In this document: positions 53,851-63,664 of the stretch, in pieces | Position numbering within the stretch: the first letter of the stretch is position 1 | Layout: each line of letters begins with the position of its first letter | Source of the DNA: Sedimenticola sp. | GTDB taxonomy: Bacteria; Pseudomonadota; Gammaproteobacteria; Chromatiales; Chromatiaceae | Direction: 5' to 3' | Length of the DNA: 64,000 nt | Assembly (NCBI GenBank): GCA_002869585.1 | Contig: PKUO01000088.1 | Span: 62,001 to 126,000 of the forward strand | Made by a program: the position numbers and the translations under genes | Notes under the pieces: model-generated | Database searches by the model: none | What the model was told of the DNA's origin: nothing | Seen by the model: the letters and a program-made list of their open reading frames with translations, nothing else

Positions 53851-56577
53851 ATGAGTAAAAAAAGCCCCTTCATTCTGGTGGATGGTTCCTCCTACCTGTT
53901 TCGCGCCTATCACGCCTTGCCGCCGCTGACCAATTCCCGAGGCGAGGCCACCGGCGCCATCCTGGGTGTGATCAATATGCTGCGCAAGCTGATTGACGAT
54001 TACCGGCCCGAGCACATGGCGGTGGTGTTCGACGCCCCCGGCGGCACCTTCCGCAACGAACTTTATGAGCAGTACAAGGCGCATCGCCCACCGATGCCGG
54101 ATGATCTGCGTGCACAGATCGAGCCCCTGCACCAGATCGTCAGGGCGATGGGGTTGCCGCTGCTGGTGGTGCCCGATGTCGAGGCCGACGATGTCATCGG
54201 CACCCTCGCTCATCAGGCGGCAGAGCAGGGAATGGAGACGGTGATCTCCACCGGCGACAAGGATCTGGCCCAGCTAGTCAATGGCCACATCACCCTGGTC
54301 AATACTATGAACAACACCCTGCTGGACCGTGCGGGAGTGATGGAGAAGTTTGGCGTGACACCAGAGCAGATTATCGATTATCTGACCCTGGTGGGGGATT
54401 CTGTGGACAATATCCCCGGGGTGCCGAAGTGCGGGCCGAAGACCGCCGCCAAGTGGCTGGCGGAGTACGGCACTCTCGATCAACTGGTCGCCCATGCCGA
54501 CGAGATCAAGGGCAAGGTGGGCGATAATCTGCGGAACAGCCTGGATCAGTTGCCCCTGAGCCGGGAACTGACCACCATCAAGCGGGATGTCGAGCTGGAT
54601 CTGCAGCCCCGGGAGCTGAAGCCGGCCGAACCGGATCTGCCGCTCCTGCGCTCACTCTATGAGCGTATCGAATCGAAAAGATTGCTGGCGACCCTGGATG
54701 GCGGCGGCGATGATGCCGGGAGTGGCGGGATCGAGCAGCAGGAACCTCCGGAAGAGGCAGTGGCAACCGAGTATGAAACCCTCCTCGATCAGCCGTCGTT
54801 CGAGCGCTGGCTGAAGCGGCTGAAACAGGCCAAGCTGTTTGCCTTCGATACCGAGACCACCAGTCTGGATTACATGCAGGCGGAACTGGTCGGCGTCTCG
54901 TTCTGTATCGAGGCGGGCAAGGCCGCCTATCTGCCAATGGCGCACAGCTATCCCGGCGCCCCGGAGCAGCTCCAGCGTGATCAGGTCCTGGCCCAGCTCA
55001 AGCCGTTGCTGGAGGATTCCGGGCATCTGAAGGTTGGGCAGAATCTGAAGTATGACATGAGCGTGCTGGCCCGCTATGGCATCGAGATGCAGGGCCTGGG
55101 CTTCGATACCATGCTCGAATCCTATGTGGTCGACTCCACCGCCACCCGCCACGACATGGATTCTCTGGCCGCCAAGTACCTGAATCACCAGACCATCAAG
55201 TTTGAGGATGTGGCGGGGAAGGGTCCCAAACAGCTCACCTTCGACCAGATTCCCCTGGAGCAGGCCAGCCCCTACGCGGCCGAGGATGCGGATATCACCC
55301 TGCGGTTGCATGAAAAAATATGGCCTATTCTGGAGAGTGAAGACTCACTGACAAAACTGTTCAGGGAGTTCGAGATGCCGTTGGTGCCGGTGCTGTCGCG
55401 CATCGAGCGCACCGGGGTCAAGATCGACAGCCGGATGCTCAAGCGCCAGAGCGGGCAGTTGGCCGAGCGCATGCACCAGCTGGAGCAGCAGGCCTATGAG
55501 ATCGCAGGCCGCTCTTTCAATCTCGGCTCGCCGAAGCAGATCGGCCAGATCTTTTTCGAGGAACTGGAGTTGCCGGTGATCGCCAAGACCCCCAAGGGGG
55601 CACCCTCCACCGCCGAATCGGTCCTCCAGGATCTGGCCGAGCAGGGGTTTGAGCTGCCGGCGCTGATTCTCGAACACCGTGGCTTGTCCAAGCTGAAATC
55701 GACCTATACCGACAAGCTGCCGCTGATGGTCAACCCTGAAACCGGGCGGGTGCACACCTCCTATCACCAGGCGGTGGCGGCCACCGGGCGGCTCAGCTCC
55801 TCCGACCCCAATCTGCAGAACATTCCGGTCAGGACCGAGGAGGGGCGGCGTATCCGCCAGGCGTTTATTGCCGAGGAGGGCTACCAGATGCTGGCCGCAG
55901 ACTACTCCCAGATCGAGCTGCGGATCATGGCGCATCTCTCCGGCGATGCGGGGTTGCTCAAGGCCTTCTCCGAGGGTCAGGATATTCACCGGGCAACCGC
56001 GGCCGAGGTGTTTGGGGCCGCCTCGCTGGACAAGGTGAGCGCAGAGCAGCGTCGCTCCGCCAAGGCGATCAACTTCGGCCTGATCTATGGCATGTCCGCC
56101 TTCGGGTTGGCGAAACAGCTGGGAATCGAGCGCTCTGCCGCCCAGGAGTATGTCGATCTCTATTTCAACCGCTATCCGGGGGTTAAGGCATTCATGGAGC
56201 GCACCCGCAGCGAGGCCCACGACAAAGGCTATGTCGAAACAGTCTTCGGCCGCAGGCTCTACCTGCCGGAGATTGGTGCGCGGAATCAGCAACGCCGCGC
56301 CGCGGCGGAGCGAACCGCCATCAATGCGCCCATGCAGGGCACCGCCTCGGATATCATCAAGCGCGCCATGATCACCCTGGACGGCTGGATCGGGAAGGAG
56401 CAGCCGCCGGTGCGCATGATCATGCAGGTGCATGATGAGCTGGTGTTCGAGGTGGAGAAGGAATTCGTGAAGCAGGCCGAGGCGCAGATCCGCGAGGCGA
56501 TGGAATCGGCCGCTGCGCTGAAGGTGCCCCTGCTGGTGGATGTCGGGGTAGGTGATAACTGGGATGAAGCCCATTAG
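53851..56577 (+). CDS. polA: DNA polymerase I
   Basis: A 908-residue Pol I with all three parts: 5' nuclease ([16 protein letters not shown] to [17 protein letters not shown]), an apparently active 3'-5' exonuclease ([11 protein letters not shown] with its acidic residues), and polymerase ([42 protein letters not shown]). ATG at 53851 gives the normal N-terminus; a frame from 53707 adds nothing recognisable. TAG directly after NWDEAH is the natural end. engB lies on the opposite strand downstream with a structured gap between them. Confidence 0.97.
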   Translation: MSKKSPFILVDGSSYLFRAYHALPPLTNSRGEATGAILGVINMLRKLIDDYRPEHMAVVFDAPGGTFRNELYEQYKAHRPPMPDDLRAQIEPLHQIVRAMGLPLLVVPDVEADDVIGTLAHQAAEQGMETVISTGDKDLAQLVNGHITLVNTMNNTLLDRAGVMEKFGVTPEQIIDYLTLVGDSVDNIPGVPKCGPKTAAKWLAEYGTLDQLVAHADEIKGKVGDNLRNSLDQLPLSRELTTIKRDVELDLQPRELKPAEPDLPLLRSLYERIESKRLLATLDGGGDDAGSGGIEQQEPPEEAVATEYETLLDQPSFERWLKRLKQAKLFAFDTETTSLDYMQAELVGVSFCIEAGKAAYLPMAHSYPGAPEQLQRDQVLAQLKPLLEDSGHLKVGQNLKYDMSVLARYGIEMQGLGFDTMLESYVVDSTATRHDMDSLAAKYLNHQTIKFEDVAGKGPKQLTFDQIPLEQASPYAAEDADITLRLHEKIWPILESEDSLTKLFREFEMPLVPVLSRIERTGVKIDSRMLKRQSGQLAERMHQLEQQAYEIAGRSFNLGSPKQIGQIFFEELELPVIAKTPKGAPSTAESVLQDLAEQGFELPALILEHRGLSKLKSTYTDKLPLMVNPETGRVHTSYHQAVAATGRLSSSDPNLQNIPVRTEEGRRIRQAFIAEEGYQMLAADYSQIELRIMAHLSGDAGLLKAFSEGQDIHRATAAEVFGAASLDKVSAEQRRSAKAINFGLIYGMSAFGLAKQLGIERSAAQEYVDLYFNRYPGVKAFMERTRSEAHDKGYVETVFGRRLYLPEIGARNQQRRAAAERTAINAPMQGTASDIIKRAMITLDGWIGKEQPPVRMIMQVHDELVFEVEKEFVKQAEAQIREAMESAAALKVPLLVDVGVGDNWDEAH

Positions 56578-56621
56578 CTGGGCGCAGGCATGTGGTGAAA
56601 ATAAGTAACTATTTGATTTTG

Positions 56622-56643
56622 CTGTAATAAAAAATTATTACAG
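56622..56643. repeat. AT-rich perfect inverted repeat downstream of polA
   Basis: Arms CTGTAATAA (56622-56630) and TTATTACAG (56635-56643) around AAAA. It may be an operator for the transcript that ends at 56801, or a 3' hairpin of polA. Confidence 0.7.
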
Positions 56644-56689
56644 CCAGTGATGAACTAAAACTGAGTAAAACAGTCATATTAAGTAACGT

Positions 56690-56801
56690 CGACTGACGTC
56701 CGGTCACCTTCCCCAGTGGCCGGGGCTTGGCAAAACACGCTGCTGAGCAGTCAGACCCCGGTAACCACTCCCCCTTAATCAGTTACCGGGGTCTTTTTTT
56801 T
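56690..56801 (+). ncRNA. Candidate small RNA in the polA-engB gap (Spot 42/ErsA position)
   Basis: The gap between polA and engB encodes the small RNAs Spot 42 in E. coli and ErsA in Pseudomonas. Here it holds an AT-rich stretch with promoter-like sequence, then a GC-richer segment, and ends in a strong plus-strand terminator whose right arm overlaps engB. The 5' end is not defined; TATTAA near 56676 is a weak -10 candidate. polA's own terminator is the alternative explanation. Confidence 0.4.
56754..56801 (+). terminator. Strong plus-strand terminator overlapping the engB end
   Basis: A 12-base-pair stem (56754-56765 with 56782-56793) followed by eight T. The right arm codes for the last residues of engB on the other strand. 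Confidence 0.92.
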
Positions 56802-57398
56802 GTCCCATTCCAGCCATTTGTCCAGCACTGCATGGGCGCTATCTATGCCTTCATGCTTGGTCGATGAGAACAGCTGGATGCTGACCCTCTCACCGTACCC
56901 CTTGAGGGCATTCCGGACCTGCATCAGGGCGTTCTTCCCCGCCCCGCGCTTCAGTTTGTCGGACTTGGTGAGCAGGATATGCACCGGCAGTTCGATGTGG
57001 CTGCTCCACTCGAGCATCTGTACATCGAACTCCTTGAGCGGGTGGCGGATATCCATCAACAGTATGATGCCCTTGATCGACTGACGGTGCTCCAGGTAAT
57101 AGGCGAGCTCCTTCTGCCACTGCAGCTTCACCGCCTCGGCAACCTTGGCAAAGCCGTATCCGGGCAGGTCCACCAAGCGCCGTTCATCATCCAGGCTGAA
57201 GAAGTTCAACAGCTGGGTGCGGCCGGGGGACTTGCTGGTGCGCGCCAGACTCTTCTGCTGACAGAGTGCATTGATGGCACTGGATTTTCCGGCATTGGAG
57301 CGACCGGCGAAGGCCACTTCATAGCCCAGATCGGCAGGGGCCTGGTCGAACTTTGCCGCGCTGGTGAGAAATTTTGCCTGGTGATAGATCGGATTCAT
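56775..57398 (-). CDS. engB: Ribosome biogenesis GTPase EngB (YsxC/YihA)
   Basis: A 207-residue GTPase needed for 50S subunit assembly. G1 is [15 protein letters not shown]3 DLPGYGFA, and G4 TKSDKL. Start ATG at 57398. The neighbourhood polA-engB is conserved across gammaproteobacteria. The last codons double as one arm of a terminator on the opposite strand. Confidence 0.96.
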   Translation of the reverse strand: MNPIYHQAKFLTSAAKFDQAPADLGYEVAFAGRSNAGKSSAINALCQQKSLARTSKSPGRTQLLNFFSLDDERRLVDLPGYGFAKVAEAVKLQWQKELAYYLEHRQSIKGIILLMDIRHPLKEFDVQMLEWSSHIELPVHILLTKSDKLKRGAGKNALMQVRNALKGYGERVSIQLFSSTKHEGIDSAHAVLDKWLEWDKKKTPVTD

Positions 57399-57490
57399 GG
57401 ACGGCGTTTAAGTCGTGTGGCGGATCGGGTCCGTGATCTTACTCCATTGCCGTGCCTGAATCGAAATTTATCCCCTGGATTGCGATCGGA

Positions 57491-57955
57491 TCAGCCGTGC
57501 AGATTCCCCCACAGGCGTTTCACCCAGGATTTCTTTTGCAATTTCGGCTGGGCGCCGGTCGCCAGGAAGAATCCGCTGTACTGCTGGTCCTCCTCCATGA
57601 TGTGGCGGGTCAGCCAGAGTTTGAGAAAGTGCATCAGCTCAAAGCCGATGGATGTCTTGCCGGTCGCGACCTTGTTCTTCAGATCGACAATGTGCTCAAC
57701 CAGCTCTTCATGAATGTCGCGATGCTCCTCATAGCCGGGGTAGTTGAGGATACGCATCAGGCTCTCTTCGACGGCGAAATGGATTCGGGTGTAGTCGGTC
57801 AACTGCTGAAGAATATCCTGCACCACATCGCTGCCGTGGCGATGGTGAATGGCATCGTGCATTTTGTTGACCAGCGAGACCAGCATCTTGTGCTGCTCGT
57901 CAATCTCCTCAATTCCAACGCTCAATTCGTCAGACCAGGCGACAAAATCGCTCAT
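57491..57955 (-). CDS. Bacteriohemerythrin
   Basis: A 154-residue O2-binding di-iron protein. Iron ligands are recognisable in DEQHKMLVSLVNKMH, IHFAVEESLM (HFxxEE), EEHRDIHEEL and LTRHIMEED. A basic C-terminal tail (KLQKKSWVKRLWG) follows. ATG at 57955 has GGAG upstream; a longer frame to 58033 is not supported. A perfect FNR-type box lies 160 bases upstream, predicting control by low oxygen. Hemerythrins bind, carry or sense O2. Confidence 0.95.
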   Translation of the reverse strand: MSDFVAWSDELSVGIEEIDEQHKMLVSLVNKMHDAIHHRHGSDVVQDILQQLTDYTRIHFAVEESLMRILNYPGYEEHRDIHEELVEHIVDLKNKVATGKTSIGFELMHFLKLWLTRHIMEEDQQYSGFFLATGAQPKLQKKSWVKRLWGNLHG

Positions 57956-58109
57956 TAGGGACTCCGCTTTATCAGGTGTTGAGAAACCAATCCCTGGAAG
58001 AAAAGGCGTCCAGCTCATACCTGTTAGCGGCAACTGCAGTTTGCCCTTGATTCCAGGGGGCGGAGATTAGCCTGTTTTTGTGAAACAGTTTTTAACAATT
58101 GACGTTAAT

Positions 58110-58123
58110 TTGATCAATATCAA
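58110..58123 (-). promoter_or_regulatory. Perfect FNR/ANR box upstream of bacteriohemerythrin
   Basis: TTGATCAATATCAA exactly matches TTGAT-N4-ATCAA. The only gene it can serve is the minus-strand hemerythrin, since moaC ends beside it. If the site sits at -41.5, transcription would start near 58075. A second dyad, AGGAAT-ATA-ATTCCT, adjoins it (58123-58137). Confidence 0.85.
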
Positions 58124-58153
58124 GGAATATAATTCCTGGTTTTGGCGCTGAAT

Positions 58154-58633
58154 CTATTCTTGGCGGGTCCAGTGTCCCGACTTGCCACCGCTCTTTTCCA
58201 CTAGCTGGACCTGCTCGATGCTCATGCCGCGGTCGATGGCCTTGCACATGTCATAGATGGTCAGCAGGGCGATCTGGGTGGCGCACAGGGCTTCCATCTC
58301 GACACCGGTCTGCCCTACCGTCTCCACAGTGGTCAGGCAATAGACGCTGTTCTGTTCGGGTTCCGGGACCAGGTCGATATTGACGTGGGTGAGAAACAGG
58401 GGGTGGCAGAGGGGGACCAGCTCGGAGGTCTTTTTCGCGGCCATGATACCGGCGATGCGGGCAATACCCAGTACGTCGCCCTTTTTGTGTCCGCCCGCCT
58501 GGATCAGACTCAGTGTCTCGGGCAACATGCGAATCCGGCCTTCGGTCACGGCGATGCGGCGGGTGCTCTGCTTGTCGCCGACATCCACCATGTGCGCCTC
58601 GCCGGACTGATTGAAGTGGGTCAGATCACTCAT
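58154..58633 (-). CDS. moaC: Molybdenum cofactor biosynthesis protein MoaC
   Basis: A 159-residue MoaC, which with MoaA converts GTP to cyclic pyranopterin phosphate. CHPL (ligand/active-site region), [14 protein letters not shown] and the terminal KSGGKSGHW match the family. ATG at 58633 has AGGA upstream and lies two bases after the stop of the phosphodiesterase gene, so the two are translationally coupled. The TAG stop is natural. Confidence 0.95.
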   Translation of the reverse strand: MSDLTHFNQSGEAHMVDVGDKQSTRRIAVTEGRIRMLPETLSLIQAGGHKKGDVLGIARIAGIMAAKKTSELVPLCHPLFLTHVNIDLVPEPEQNSVYCLTTVETVGQTGVEMEALCATQIALLTIYDMCKAIDRGMSIEQVQLVEKSGGKSGHWTRQE

Positions 58634-58635
58634 GC

Positions 58636-59187
58636 TTATCCTGCCATGCTGTGTGTTTGCTGTTGTTCGATGCTCTTGGATATTTCGCGGAATTCGAACG
58701 TCATGTTGGCAAGGTCGGCGATCACGTAGGTCGCCTTGGCCGAGCCAACACCACCGACCGTGCCCGGATTGAGCAGGGGAGTGGTGCCACCCTTGATGTT
58801 GGGTAGTTGCTCCACGATGGTCTTGTGGGTATGGCCGCAGCACACCAGGTCCCAGTCGCCGGTGGTCGCCATGGCGCGGGCATAGTGGGGATAGTGGACC
58901 AGGAATATCCGTCGGCCAGCCAGTTCGACACCCGCATCCATGCCGTGATACTGAATCATGTTATCGGGTTGGCTGACCAGCTGTCCCAGGGTGTAGAGAT
59001 CCCCGGTGTTGTTGCCGTGGATCACATGTACCGGCAGGTGATATTTGTTCAGGCACTTCAGGGTGCTGGGCGCCACCACGTCACCGCAGTGCAGAATCGC
59101 CTCGACGCCCAGGCTTTTGGCTTCCGCCACAGCCGCATCGAGGAGGGGGATATGATCATGGCTGTCGGAGAGGATACAGACTTTCAT
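58636..59187 (-). CDS. YfcE/MJ0936-type metallophosphoesterase
   Basis: A 183-residue phosphodiesterase of the YfcE family. Metal ligands: SDSHDH (Asp, His), HCGDVV (Asp), HGNN (Asn), and CGHTH near the C-terminus. Natural substrate is not known. It is the gene after ppa on the same strand and is coupled to moaC. Confidence 0.92.
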   Translation of the reverse strand: MKVCILSDSHDHIPLLDAAVAEAKSLGVEAILHCGDVVAPSTLKCLNKYHLPVHVIHGNNTGDLYTLGQLVSQPDNMIQYHGMDAGVELAGRRIFLVHYPHYARAMATTGDWDLVCCGHTHKTIVEQLPNIKGGTTPLLNPGTVGGVGSAKATYVIADLANMTFEFREISKSIEQQQTHSMAG

Positions 59188-59270
59188 AGGATGGATTCGA
59201 TAGAATACTGCGTTGTCGGGCCAGGGTTCCACTGTAACACGAAACCCTGGGCCGCAATGCCATGCCGTGC

Positions 59271-59819
59271 TTAGAAATTCGGCTTTTCCGGGGCGTCTTT
59301 GTACATCTGCAGGCTGTTGGTGATCTCCTGCTTGGCCTCGTCGATCCCGTACCAGCCATCCACCCGCACCCATTTGCCCTCGTCTAGATCCTTGTAGTGC
59401 TCGAAGAAGTGGGAGATGCGGTTCAGCACCTCGCCCGGCAGGTCACGAAAGGTCTGCACGTTGCGATAGGTCTTGCACAGCTTATCCACCGGTACGGCGA
59501 GCACCTTGGCGTCGTCGCCGGATTCATCGGTCATTTTCAGCACACCGACCGGACGGCACTTGATCACCGAGCCTGAAATCAGCGGGTAGGGGGTGAGGAC
59601 CAGCACATCCACCGGGTCGCCATCGGACGACAGGGTATGGGGCACGTAGCCGTAGTTGCAGGGGTAGTGCATGGCGGTGGACATGAATCGATCGACGAAC
59701 ATGGCGCCGGTGGTCTTGTCCAGCTCGTATTTGACCGGATCGGAGTTGGCCGGGATCTCAATGATGACATTGATGTCGTTGGGAATATTTGCGCCTGAGC
59801 TGACTCGGTCCAGGTTCAT
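59271..59819 (-). CDS. ppa: Soluble inorganic pyrophosphatase
   Basis: A 182-residue family I PPase. [15 protein letters not shown] and the YNYGYVP-like stretch (NYGYVPHT) with active-site acids are present. It hydrolyses PPi to phosphate in the cytoplasm without saving energy, so it competes with the neighbouring HppA and PPi-PFK for PPi. Confidence 0.96.
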   Translation of the reverse strand: MNLDRVSSGANIPNDINVIIEIPANSDPVKYELDKTTGAMFVDRFMSTAMHYPCNYGYVPHTLSSDGDPVDVLVLTPYPLISGSVIKCRPVGVLKMTDESGDDAKVLAVPVDKLCKTYRNVQTFRDLPGEVLNRISHFFEHYKDLDEGKWVRVDGWYGIDEAKQEITNSLQMYKDAPEKPNF

Positions 59820-59950
59820 AGTCGAGGGTCCTCGGAAACGTGAAAAGGGCTATTATACGCAGCGCTTGTGTCCGGGTGCCAACTATGGATGCGATCGCAT
59901 CGAAATTTATAGAATACCGCTGGGATTGCGAAGAATGTTGCTGAAGCAGA

Positions 59951-59980
59951 ATAAAACAAGGGGGCGCGAGGCCCCCTTGT
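59951..59980 (-). terminator. Terminator of hppA
   Basis: A perfect ten-base-pair stem (59956-59965 with 59971-59980) followed on the minus strand by a T-rich tail, 23 bases past the hppA stop. Confidence 0.9.
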
Positions 59981-60002
59981 CCGTTATACCGATGAGGTCG
60001 GA

Positions 60003-62042
60003 TTACAACAGGGGCACGATCAGCAGTGCGACGATGTTGATAATCTTGATCAGCGGGTTGACCGCAGGACCGGCGGTATCCTTGTAGGGGTCGCCTACGG
60101 TGTCGCCGGTTACGGCTGCTTTATGGGCGTCTGAACCCTTGCCGCCGTAGTTGCCGTCCTCGATGTACTTCTTGGCGTTATCCCAGGCACCACCACCGGT
60201 GGTCATGGAGATGGCCACGAACAGGCCGGTGACGATGGTACCGATCAGCAGGCCACCCAGTGCCTTCGGGCCGGCTTCCGGTCCCATCAGCGCGGCCATG
60301 CCCAGCGCCACCACGATCGGGGCGAGAACAGGCAGCAGGGACGGGATGATCATCTCGCGAATCGCCGCCTTGGTCAGCATGTCCACCGCACGGCCGTAGT
60401 CGGGCTTTTCGCTGTGGTCCATGATGCCGGGCTTTTCTCTGAACTGGCGGCGCACCTCGTTGACGATACCGCCAGCCGCGCGGCCCACCGCTTCCATGGC
60501 CATGGAGCTGAACAGGTAGGGGATCAAACCACCCAGGAACAGGCCGATCAGTACCGCCGGATCACTCAGTGAGAAGCTGACCGCCTTGCCGGCGCTCTCC
60601 AGGGAGTGGGTGAAGTCGGCAAACAGTACCAGTGCCGCAAGACCGGCAGAACCGATGGCATAGCCTTTGGTGACCGCTTTGGTGGTGTTGCCCACGGCAT
60701 CCAGTGGATCGGTGATGTTGCGGATCTTCTCATCCAGTTCAGCCATCTCGGCGATACCGCCGGCGTTATCGGTGATCGGACCGTAGGCGTCGAGGGCGAC
60801 GATGATACCGTTCATGGAGAGCATCGAAGTGGCGGCAATGGCGATACCGTATAGGCCGGCCAGGTCATGGGCGCCCCAGATGGCAGCGCAGACCACGAGT
60901 ACCGGTGCGGCTGTTGCTTTCATGGAGACACCCAGACCTGCGATCACGTTGGTGCCGTCACCCGTGGTGGATGCTTCGGCAATATGGCGAACCGGGCTGT
61001 ACTCGGTTGAGGTGTAGTACTCGGTGATCACCACCATAGCAGCGGTCAGAACCAGACCAATCATCGCTGAGCCTAACAGCTGCATGGTGTTGAAACCGGC
61101 AACCCCGCCCATCATGTAGTCGGTGACGAAGTAGAAGGATACACCTGCCAGCACGCCGGCCACGATCAGACCGCGGTAAAGCGCAGGCATCACATTGGTG
61201 TCGGTATCCTTCGCCTTGACGAAGTAGGTGCCGATGATCGAGGCGATGATGGAGACCCCACCCAGTACCAGCGGATAGAGAATCGCAGTGGCGCCCGCAT
61301 CCTTGAGCAGGAGACCGCCAAGCAGCATGGTGGCCACAACCGTTACCGCGTAGGTTTCGAACAGGTCGGCGGCCATACCGGCGCAGTCGCCCACATTGTC
61401 ACCGACGTTGTAGGCGATGACGGCGGGGTTGCGTGGATCATCCTCCGGGATGCCGGCTTCAACCTTGCCGACGATATCCGCGCCCACATCCGCACCCTTG
61501 GTGAAGATGCCACCGCCCAGCCGGGCAAAGATGGAGATCAGGGAGCCGCCGAAGGCGAGACCAACCAGGGGATGCAGCGGATCGGTAACGCCCATGGCAA
61601 CCAGCACGGCGTAGTAGCCTGCGACACCCAGCAGGGCGAGGCCGACCACCAGCATGCCGGTGATAGCGCCACCACGGAAGGCGATCTGCAGGGCAGCGTT
61701 AATGCCCTTGTTGGCTGCTTCCGCGGTGCGCAGATTGGAGCGGACCGAGATGTTCATGCCGATATAGCCGGTGGCGCCGGAGAGGATTGCGCCAATAGCG
61801 AAACCGACAGCCGTATAGGTGTCCAGAAAGTACCAGAGCACGGCGCAGAGGATGATGCCCACGATGCCGATGGTGGTGTACTGACGATTCAGGTAGGCAC
61901 TGGCGCCCTCCTGAATTGCACCGGCGATTTCGCGCATGCGATCATTGCCTTGCGGCTGTTTAATAATCCATTTGACCGAAATTGCGCCGTATAACAGCGC
62001 TGCGCCTGCACATAGCAGGGCAAACCAGAGTTCAACAGTCAT
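60003..62042 (-). CDS. hppA: K+-independent proton-translocating pyrophosphatase
   Basis: A 679-residue membrane PPase with about 16 helices. The catalytic motif is [35 protein letters not shown]. In [10 protein letters not shown] a Lys occupies the position that is Ala in K+-dependent enzymes, which marks the K+-independent H+-pumping type. The enzyme saves part of the PPi energy as proton gradient, or could run in reverse to make PPi. It lies between pfp and ppa on one strand, each gene with its own terminator or gap. Confidence 0.96.
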   Translation of the reverse strand: MTVELWFALLCAGAALLYGAISVKWIIKQPQGNDRMREIAGAIQEGASAYLNRQYTTIGIVGIILCAVLWYFLDTYTAVGFAIGAILSGATGYIGMNISVRSNLRTAEAANKGINAALQIAFRGGAITGMLVVGLALLGVAGYYAVLVAMGVTDPLHPLVGLAFGGSLISIFARLGGGIFTKGADVGADIVGKVEAGIPEDDPRNPAVIAYNVGDNVGDCAGMAADLFETYAVTVVATMLLGGLLLKDAGATAILYPLVLGGVSIIASIIGTYFVKAKDTDTNVMPALYRGLIVAGVLAGVSFYFVTDYMMGGVAGFNTMQLLGSAMIGLVLTAAMVVITEYYTSTEYSPVRHIAEASTTGDGTNVIAGLGVSMKATAAPVLVVCAAIWGAHDLAGLYGIAIAATSMLSMNGIIVALDAYGPITDNAGGIAEMAELDEKIRNITDPLDAVGNTTKAVTKGYAIGSAGLAALVLFADFTHSLESAGKAVSFSLSDPAVLIGLFLGGLIPYLFSSMAMEAVGRAAGGIVNEVRRQFREKPGIMDHSEKPDYGRAVDMLTKAAIREMIIPSLLPVLAPIVVALGMAALMGPEAGPKALGGLLIGTIVTGLFVAISMTTGGGAWDNAKKYIEDGNYGGKGSDAHKAAVTGDTVGDPYKDTAGPAVNPLIKIINIVALLIVPLL

Positions 62043-62346
62043 AATTTGATATCTCCTAAATTGTTTTTCTGTGTAATTAGTTCGTTTTTAATCTGGCGCG
62101 GGACATAGTGCATAGAGAATCCACACGTCATCGTCGGTACTGCTTTCGGGTAAGAGTCAGAGGATATCCAGGATGCCTCTCTCGCTTTGCTTTCCCCCTG
62201 GGGAGGCGTTTCTGGCGAACTACCTGGCCCACTGTAGCGTATCACCCCTCCACTCTACAGCCATTTTGGGGTTATCCATCTTTGACTCGTGTCAAGTGAA
62301 TGAAAAAAGGGGACTGTAAAGTCCCCTTAATTTTTCTATGCCCGGA
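62043..62346. other. Intergenic region between pfp and hppA
   Basis: About 300 bases with no gene. It holds the pfp terminator and presumably the hppA promoter. I see no other clear element. Confidence 0.6.
62303..62328 (-). terminator. Terminator of the PPi-PFK gene
   Basis: An eight-base-pair stem (62307-62314 with 62321-62328, six-base loop). It is followed by six T on the minus strand, and by an interrupted T run on the plus strand. Confidence 0.88.
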
Positions 62347-63603
62347 TTAAACTTCAAACCCCGGAAGTTTTTTCGCTACCCCGGCAAGCTTCAGGGTGAC
62401 GTACTCCGGCATGCCGTTTTCATCGTAGGGCGGGTAGGCCTCGCCCTTGATCAGCGGGTAGAGATACTCCTTGCACTTGGCGGTAATTCCAAAGCCATCC
62501 TCGGTGATGAAATCCATCGGCATCATCTTCTCCACGTTGGCCACCTCGGAGAGAGGCGCCTCGCCGATGCTCCACTTGTAGGGACTGGAGGATTCACGGA
62601 CCACGGTCGGCATGATCGAGTTCTTGCCTTCCAGCGCCTTCTCCACAGCGGCCTGGCCCAGGGCATAGGCCTGTTCTACATCGGATGCGGAGGCCAGATG
62701 ACGCGCGGCGCGCTGCAGGTAGTCGGCCACCGCCCAGTGGAACTTGTAGCCGAGGGCCTCCTTGATCATGTTGGCGACAACGGGAGCGGCGCCACCCAGC
62801 TGGGCGTGGCCGAAGGAGTCGCGGGTGCCCTGCTCGGCCAGGAATGTGCCGTCCGGCCAGTGGCAGCCTTCTGAGACACAGATGGTGCAGTAGCCGTGTT
62901 CCTTGACCTTGGCATCCACAGCGGCCAGGAACTTGTCCTTGTCGAATTCGATTTCGGGGAACAGGGTAACCACTGGAATACCGTAGTCCTCAACCAGCGC
63001 GCCGGCCGCGGCGATCCAGCCTGCATGACGGCCCATCACCTCGATGACGAAGATCTTGGTCGAGGTCGCGGCCATCGAGCGCACATCGAATGACGCCTCC
63101 AGGGTTGAGACAGCGATGTACTTGGCAACCGAGCCGAAGCCGGGGCAGTTGTCGGTGATCGGCAGGTCGTTGTCCACGGTCTTGGGTACGTGGATTGCCT
63201 GAACCGGGTAGCCCATCTTCTCGGAGAGTTGGGAGACCTTGTAACAGGTGTCTGCCGAGTCGCCGCCGCCGTTGTAGAAGAAATAACCGATATCGTGGGC
63301 CTTGAACACCTCGATCAGGCGTTCGTATTCACGCTTGTTGGCCTCCAGGCTCTTCATCTTGTAACGGCAGGAGCCGAAGCCACCGGATGGTGTGTGCTTG
63401 AGTGCAGCGATGTCCTCTGCGGACTCCTGGTTGGTGTCGATCCGCTCCTCGGTAAGAGCACCGATGATGCCGTTGCGCCCGGCATAGACGGTTCCGATCT
63501 TGTCGGCATGTTTGCGAGCGGTTTCAATGACGCCGCAGGCTGACGAATTGATAACTGCGGTTACGCCGCCAGACTGTGCATAGAAGGCATTTTTTTTGCT
63601 CAT
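62347..63603 (-). CDS. pfp: Pyrophosphate-dependent 6-phosphofructokinase
   Basis: A 418-residue PPi-PFK. The catalytic PKTVDNDLP and the phosphate-site NGGGDSADT are clear; Asp-Ser in place of the GGDG of ATP-PFK, and the Lys of PKTVDND, point to PPi as phosphoryl donor. In methanotrophs and sulfur symbionts this enzyme is thought to work also on sedoheptulose-1,7-bisphosphate and fructose-1,6-bisphosphate in the Calvin cycle, yielding PPi for HppA. Neighbourhood with hppA supports that here. Confidence 0.93.
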   Translation of the reverse strand: MSKKNAFYAQSGGVTAVINSSACGVIETARKHADKIGTVYAGRNGIIGALTEERIDTNQESAEDIAALKHTPSGGFGSCRYKMKSLEANKREYERLIEVFKAHDIGYFFYNGGGDSADTCYKVSQLSEKMGYPVQAIHVPKTVDNDLPITDNCPGFGSVAKYIAVSTLEASFDVRSMAATSTKIFVIEVMGRHAGWIAAAGALVEDYGIPVVTLFPEIEFDKDKFLAAVDAKVKEHGYCTICVSEGCHWPDGTFLAEQGTRDSFGHAQLGGAAPVVANMIKEALGYKFHWAVADYLQRAARHLASASDVEQAYALGQAAVEKALEGKNSIMPTVVRESSSPYKWSIGEAPLSEVANVEKMMPMDFITEDGFGITAKCKEYLYPLIKGEAYPPYDENGMPEYVTLKLAGVAKKLPGFEV

Positions 63604-63664
63604 GGTTACTTCCTTAGTTTTGTTCAGATTCTTGATCTTGGTTGTTTTCAGCCGTGGCTGTGTC

